A DNA stretch of 17,440 bases. It comes from CAYVCP01 sp964450565 (GTDB taxonomy: Bacteria; Patescibacteriota; Minisyncoccia; Minisyncoccales; CG1-02-41-26). The notes under the pieces are model-generated. The model had not been told where the DNA came from. It did no database searches and saw only the letters and a program-made list of their open reading frames with translations. The position numbers and the translations under genes were made by a program. Within the stretch, counting starts at the first letter, position 1. Each line of letters begins with the position of its first letter. Shown here in pieces: positions 14,641-17,440 of this stretch. The stretch covers positions 1-17,440 of the forward strand of contig CAYVCP010000007.1 in assembly GCA_964450565.1 (NCBI GenBank). Direction: 5' to 3'.

Positions 14641-14647
14641 ATATTAT
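14619..14647 (+). promoter_or_regulatory. Promoter of the small RNA gene, embedded in the clpB terminator
   Basis: A perfect TTGACA (14619-14624), a spacer of exactly 17 bases (14625-14641), and TATTAT at 14642-14647. The expected start is near 14654. It is one of the two promoters with a perfect -35 in the window, and it is not followed by an obvious protein gene on this strand. Confidence 0.75.
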
Positions 14648-14653
14648 AAAAAT

Positions 14654-14821
14654 ATCAGGAGGTGAATGTACTATCTTCATTTACCTCCTTTCTCGATAGC
14701 AAGCACGTCAGAGGGATACCTTAAGGGTAGAAAGGGTATCTCATCCTTCCTGAGAACTCTTTCTACCCATCCATATGTTGTAAAGTTCTGGATAGCTAAT
14801 AATGTTCTCCAGACTTTTTTT
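14654..14821 (+). ncRNA. Candidate structured small RNA (about 168 nt), family not recognised
   Basis: A complete transcription unit without a convincing protein. Hairpin 1 pairs 14657-14668 with 14678-14689 (12 bp including one G-U), loop 9 nt. Hairpin 2 pairs 14725-14734 with 14759-14768 (10 perfect bp), continues with G-U, G-C and U-A past a bulged A14738, and ends in TCTCA/TGAGA (14739-14743 with 14751-14755) around a 7-nt loop. Hairpin 3 with a T run is the terminator. Loop bases 14671-14675 (CTATC) can pair with GATAG at 14695-14699 as a pseudoknot. G+C is 67 of 170 bases over 14651-14820, and 37 of 80 over the core 14691-14770, above the surrounding DNA. It lacks the conserved cores of tmRNA, RNase P RNA and SRP RNA, and does not show the single long hairpin of 6S RNA. 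A role is not known. Confidence 0.65.
14782..14821 (+). terminator. Terminator of the small RNA gene
   Basis: AAAG-(T)-TCTGGA (14782-14792) pairs with TCCAGA-CTTT (14808-14817) with one bulged T, loop 15 nt, followed by a run of seven T (14815-14821, partly in the stem). The loop contains a second copy of GATAGC (14791-14796), also present at 14695-14700. Confidence 0.7.
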
Positions 14822-14918
14822 ATAAACAGAGTATAAGAGGGTACTTTTTGATAGATACATTCCTTATTGTGAGTAGACCTACTATAGGCTCAAGTCCTGT
14901 TTTTGGGATAGTGTAAAT

Positions 14919-14950
14919 AAAAAAGCTTATAATTAGCGTTATAAATTTTT
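14919..14950 (-). terminator. Possible weak terminator of the minus-strand surface-protein gene
   Basis: On the minus strand, TTATAA (14944-14939) and TTATAA (14932-14927) can pair around a 6-base loop. A GC pair of bases and a run of T (complement of the A run 14919-14924) follow, directly after the stop codon at 14951-14949. The stem is all A/T, so its strength is doubtful. The stretch 14822-14918 between this and the small RNA holds nothing else I can support. Confidence 0.35.
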
Positions 14951-17440
14951 ATAAAATATTCCTTACAATCTGAAGGTTGAGCCTTTTTGTTTTATCTTCT
15001 GTTGATATTTGTCCAATCAAAATACCATCACCTATTCTCCAAGCTTTATTATTTTGAGAGACTGTTTGAGACCAATAAAAATAGCTTATTCCTGTCCATG
15101 GTAGTATCAGGGAAGGGCCCATTTTTGTTATCTGTACCATTTCTTTAACGTTGGGTAGTCTCCAGTCATCGTATTTGATACCTCCATTTAAAGAACAATC
15201 ACTTGTTTCATTTTGATTACCAAGGAAGGTATTGTCTTGACATAGAACCCTATTGTGAGCGAAGAGCATTGCATCATTCCAATTCCTTTTGTCATCTTTT
15301 ACTTGGGAGAAAGAAGCATTAGCCCACATTAGGTTAGTTTCGTTGTCTGTAATAGTATTATCTTGATTATCTGTAAAATCAAATTGTGCTGACATTATAT
15401 TTTCTATTTCTTTTCCTCTAACAGGTAGAATAAAATGTTGTGGTGAATCATTGTTGGGGTATTCTATTTTGCTTGCTATTCCTTCCTGCAAATTAACATA
15501 CCAGCTTTCATAAATGGAAGGGTCTCCAGGAAAACCTGCCGAATATATTCTTCTTCTATCAGAAGACCAGTATATATCTTTTATATTGATAAAAGAGTCA
15601 TCTATAACAGATTTGTCATTGTAGTAATTTATAATACTCACTAATTCTTTTAGGTTAGGTAATCTCCAGTCAGAGTATCCGGCAAAAGAGGAGGTTGCAA
15701 GGAATAAATGAGCTTCATATGCGTTGGTGGTTGTTCCGTTCATAGCAATAGAACTTTCTCCGTCTTGTGGCCACATCAAACCAGTTTGCATATCTGTGAT
15801 AGTGCCATCTTGGTTGTTTTGAAATCCTTGCGCGGTTTTTGTTTTTGCTATGTTAGAAATGCTTGAGGTAGTGCCCAATTTATCTATAAATTTGATAGCG
15901 AAAAAGTGCGTGATTTGATCATTGAAATTTTCTATAAACAAGTGTTCTATTTCAGTGTTGTTGGTTTCGTATGGAAGAGAAATGGCATCTTCCCATAATG
16001 TTATTCCATTATTTTCTTGCGAGGATTCTCCTATTGGTTGATTGGCTGTTTTGATAATATAATGTTTTGAAGTTGTAGCAACCCAGAATAAATCTATCGC
16101 TCCTCTTATCGCTGAACTTGCTGCTGTTAATGTGCTGATCAAAGGTAGGGATATAATATCTTTTTGTACAATAAGGGTAATATTTTGTTCTCCTGGAGTC
16201 GGCTCTTGAAGCTCAAAATCTTCTTTGTTATTGGGCGTGTTTTGATAGAGCCCTCCTTGCCATTTTCTTCCTATGGTTTGACCAGGTTCTGGGTCAAAAG
16301 GAAAACTACTTATTTCTTCAAAGGGATTTTCACTTATACCCCATGAAAGTTGATCTAATAAATGATCATCTTTGTCAAAAATTGCTATACTATTATTGCT
16401 AGAAAGTGTTTGCGTTGATGTTGTGTGTGGCGAAATCGTTTGATACTCAGAATTTGCCCATAAGAAATAACTTTCAGGCTGTATACTTATATTTTCTGGA
16501 ACTATTTTGATAGAGTATTCTTTACCTGTTGAACTTTTTTTCTTTATTTTTAATCCTGCAATATTTGCTGTTGAAGTGGCGGGATTAAATATTTCAATAA
16601 AATCTTCCTTAGAAGAACTGGCTGTTGATATTTGAATCTCTGTAATTATGATATCAAGTAGCGTATTATTTACTGGGTCTATGCTATCTGTAGTGCTTGC
16701 TATATTTTCTTCAATGATTTCTTGTGGTGGTGTTATAGGAGCAGGAGCGCCACCTATTGTATGCTTTATCTCTCCGGCACTATTTTCTTTTTTTGGTGTT
16801 CCGTGTATCTCTTGACTTGTTTGCCAATTTAGATCTGGCTTTCTTTCCATGGTTTTTTTCGTAGAATTATCTCCTGCTGTCCAATATGGATTTGCTATAA
16901 CCTTGTCTTGTAAAATACAGTTTTCATCAAACAGAAAAAGTTCTTCTTCTGTGTTGTTTAGGTTACCGTTATAAATTAGGTCTGTTGTTATATTGGGTAC
17001 AGAAGTGTCATCAGTTCTTTCTAAAAGCAAGAAAGCGTTTTTTGATAATATATAGTTTTCTAAAATAATTTGTATTTGTTGTTTTTTATCAATGATTTGC
17101 CAATTTTTTAAGCTGATTTGAGAAGAAGAAATGTTTTTGAGCTCAATCCACTCATCATTTGATGAGTTTTCGGTGCCCATCCATGCCAATTCATTTATAA
17201 TTACAGAATTATATGATGGTTGTTGTGTGGTTGGTATAATGCATGGAGAGATGACGCTGGGTTGTTCTTCTGGTTCTTCCTCTGTTTCTTCAATCAGAAT
17301 AATTTCTTCCTTATCCTTAATAATTATTTCCTGTTCTTCGATAAGGTCCTCTTTTATTGGTTTGTCTATTGACGCTACTTCTTCTGTTTCTTCTTTTTTT
17401 GTTAAAGCTATGGGTTCTGTTATTTTTTCAACAAGTTGAG
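14949..17440 (-). CDS. Large secreted-type protein with two lamin-tail domains and two DUF1566 domains (N-terminus off the window)
   Basis: The frame is open from the right edge to the stop at 14949, giving 829 visible residues. A TTG at 17189 could be taken as a start but lies inside the first domain, and the open frame continues upstream without a Met, so the gene enters from outside. In order: an acidic Glu-rich segment (about 1-60); lamin-tail domain 1 (about 75-220, IINELAWMGTENSSNDEWIEL); a Pro-rich linker; lamin-tail domain 2 (about 260-415, ITEIQ..EDFIEIFNPA); a probable fibronectin-III-like segment (about 430-535); and two DUF1566/Lcl-type domains (about 538-674 and 685-829). The DUF1566 copies share DGTITD..TGLMW / DNTITD..TNLMW and DWRLPN(L/V)KE(L/M)V. 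The Ser/Thr/Asn-rich composition and low Cys fit a cell-surface adhesin or binding protein. Its ligand is unknown. It converges with clpB and the small RNA. Confidence 0.88.
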   Translation of the reverse strand, partial: QLVEKITEPIALTKKEETEEVASIDKPIKEDLIEEQEIIIKDKEEIILIEETEEEPEEQPSVISPCIIPTTQQPSYNSVIINELAWMGTENSSNDEWIELKNISSSQISLKNWQIIDKKQQIQIILENYILSKNAFLLLERTDDTSVPNITTDLIYNGNLNNTEEELFLFDENCILQDKVIANPYWTAGDNSTKKTMERKPDLNWQTSQEIHGTPKKENSAGEIKHTIGGAPAPITPPQEIIEENIASTTDSIDPVNNTLLDIIITEIQISTASSSKEDFIEIFNPATSTANIAGLKIKKKSSTGKEYSIKIVPENISIQPESYFLWANSEYQTISPHTTSTQTLSSNNSIAIFDKDDHLLDQLSWGISENPFEEISSFPFDPEPGQTIGRKWQGGLYQNTPNNKEDFELQEPTPGEQNITLIVQKDIISLPLISTLTAASSAIRGAIDLFWVATTSKHYIIKTANQPIGESSQENNGITLWEDAISLPYETNNTEIEHLFIENFNDQITHFFAIKFIDKLGTTSSISNIAKTKTAQGFQNNQDGTITDMQTGLMWPQDGESSIAMNGTTTNAYEAHLFLATSSFAGYSDWRLPNLKELVSIINYYNDKSVIDDSFINIKDIYWSSDRRRIYSAGFPGDPSIYESWYVNLQEGIASKIEYPNNDSPQHFILPVRGKEIENIMSAQFDFTDNQDNTITDNETNLMWANASFSQVKDDKRNWNDAMLFAHNRVLCQDNTFLGNQNETSDCSLNGGIKYDDWRLPNVKEMVQITKMGPSLILPWTGISYFYWSQTVSQNNKAWRIGDGILIGQISTEDKTKRLNLQIVRNIL

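Noticed and set aside
14654..14821. 6S RNA, SRP RNA, tmRNA or RNase P RNA identity for the small RNA
   Set aside because: The closing stem and central bubble of 6S, the SRP tetraloop core, the tRNA-like ends of tmRNA and the RNase P core motifs were not found by eye. A covariance search would be needed to exclude remote forms.
14884..14900. tRNA T-arm-like stretch (ATAGG, 7-base loop CTCAAGT, CCTGT)
   Set aside because: No matching acceptor stem, D-arm or anticodon arm could be placed upstream, and the T54 position is C. Treated as chance.
14949..15370. Possible diversity-generating retroelement target, because DUF1566 domains are known variable proteins of such systems
   Set aside because: I see no reverse transcriptase, no template repeat of the gene's 3' end nearby and no AAY-rich variable tract. 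The downstream DNA holds only the small RNA and clpB.
14949..17189. TTG at 17189 as the start of the surface-protein gene
   Set aside because: The frame continues open to the window edge, and this TTG encodes a residue inside the first lamin-tail motif (INELAWMG). It is an internal Leu codon.
1..17440. Alternative genetic code with TGA as glycine (as in Gracilibacteria/SR1)
   Set aside because: hisS, ybeY, ftsA, nrdD, comEC and htrA all end at TGA at family-typical C-termini, so TGA is a stop.

Overview
The window looks like a chromosomal segment from a member of the Candidate Phyla Radiation (Patescibacteria, probably Parcubacteria-like). The reasons are the A+T-rich composition, the compact house-keeping genes joined by 4-base ATGA overlaps, several trimmed versions of universal proteins (Mfd, FtsZ, ComEC), and a very large secreted lamin-tail/DUF1566 protein. 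This is an inference, since there is no rRNA gene to prove it. TGA is used as a stop (hisS, ybeY, ftsA, nrdD, comEC, htrA), so the TGA=Gly code of Gracilibacteria/SR1 does not apply. An anaerobic (class III) ribonucleotide reductase points to growth without oxygen.

Layout. On the minus strand at the left are pth and the start of an N-terminally short mfd (the same gene order as in Bacillus). Reading right from the divergent promoter region are lepB-hisS-HIT-rpsU, closed by a GNRA-loop terminator. Next come ybeY-ftsA-ftsZ (rRNA maturation plus divisome), nrdD-nrdG (anaerobic dNTP synthesis and its radical-SAM activase), comEC (DNA uptake channel core), dgkA-type undecaprenol/diacylglycerol kinase, htrA (membrane-anchored protease) and clpB (AAA+ disaggregase), closed by a strong terminator. 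A gap between clpB and the convergent last gene holds what I believe is an independent small RNA gene of about 168 nt (14654-14821). It has its own consensus promoter, two long hairpins and its own terminator, and I do not recognise it as a known family. The right end is the 3' part of a huge secreted-type protein gene on the minus strand that runs off the window.

How genes are expressed. No gene start here has a convincing Shine-Dalgarno (SD) sequence at the normal distance. At least seven genes (pth, lepB, rpsU, ybeY, dgkA, htrA, clpB) instead have a recognisable -10 box whose last base lies only 6-10 bases before the ATG, which predicts leaderless or nearly leaderless mRNAs. The other internal genes mostly start by ATGA overlap with the gene before. 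Perfect AAGGAGGT-type sequences occur inside coding regions (rpsU, nrdG, clpB) and inside the small RNA hairpin, where one arm resembles an SD and the other arm resembles the 3' tail of 16S rRNA.

The items most worth following up are the small RNA locus, the leaderless expression pattern, the FtsZ without a C-terminal tail and with an altered T7 loop, and the ClpB-type ATPase that carries a ClpC-like LGF loop. I saw no CRISPR array, insertion sequence, phage gene, tRNA or rRNA.
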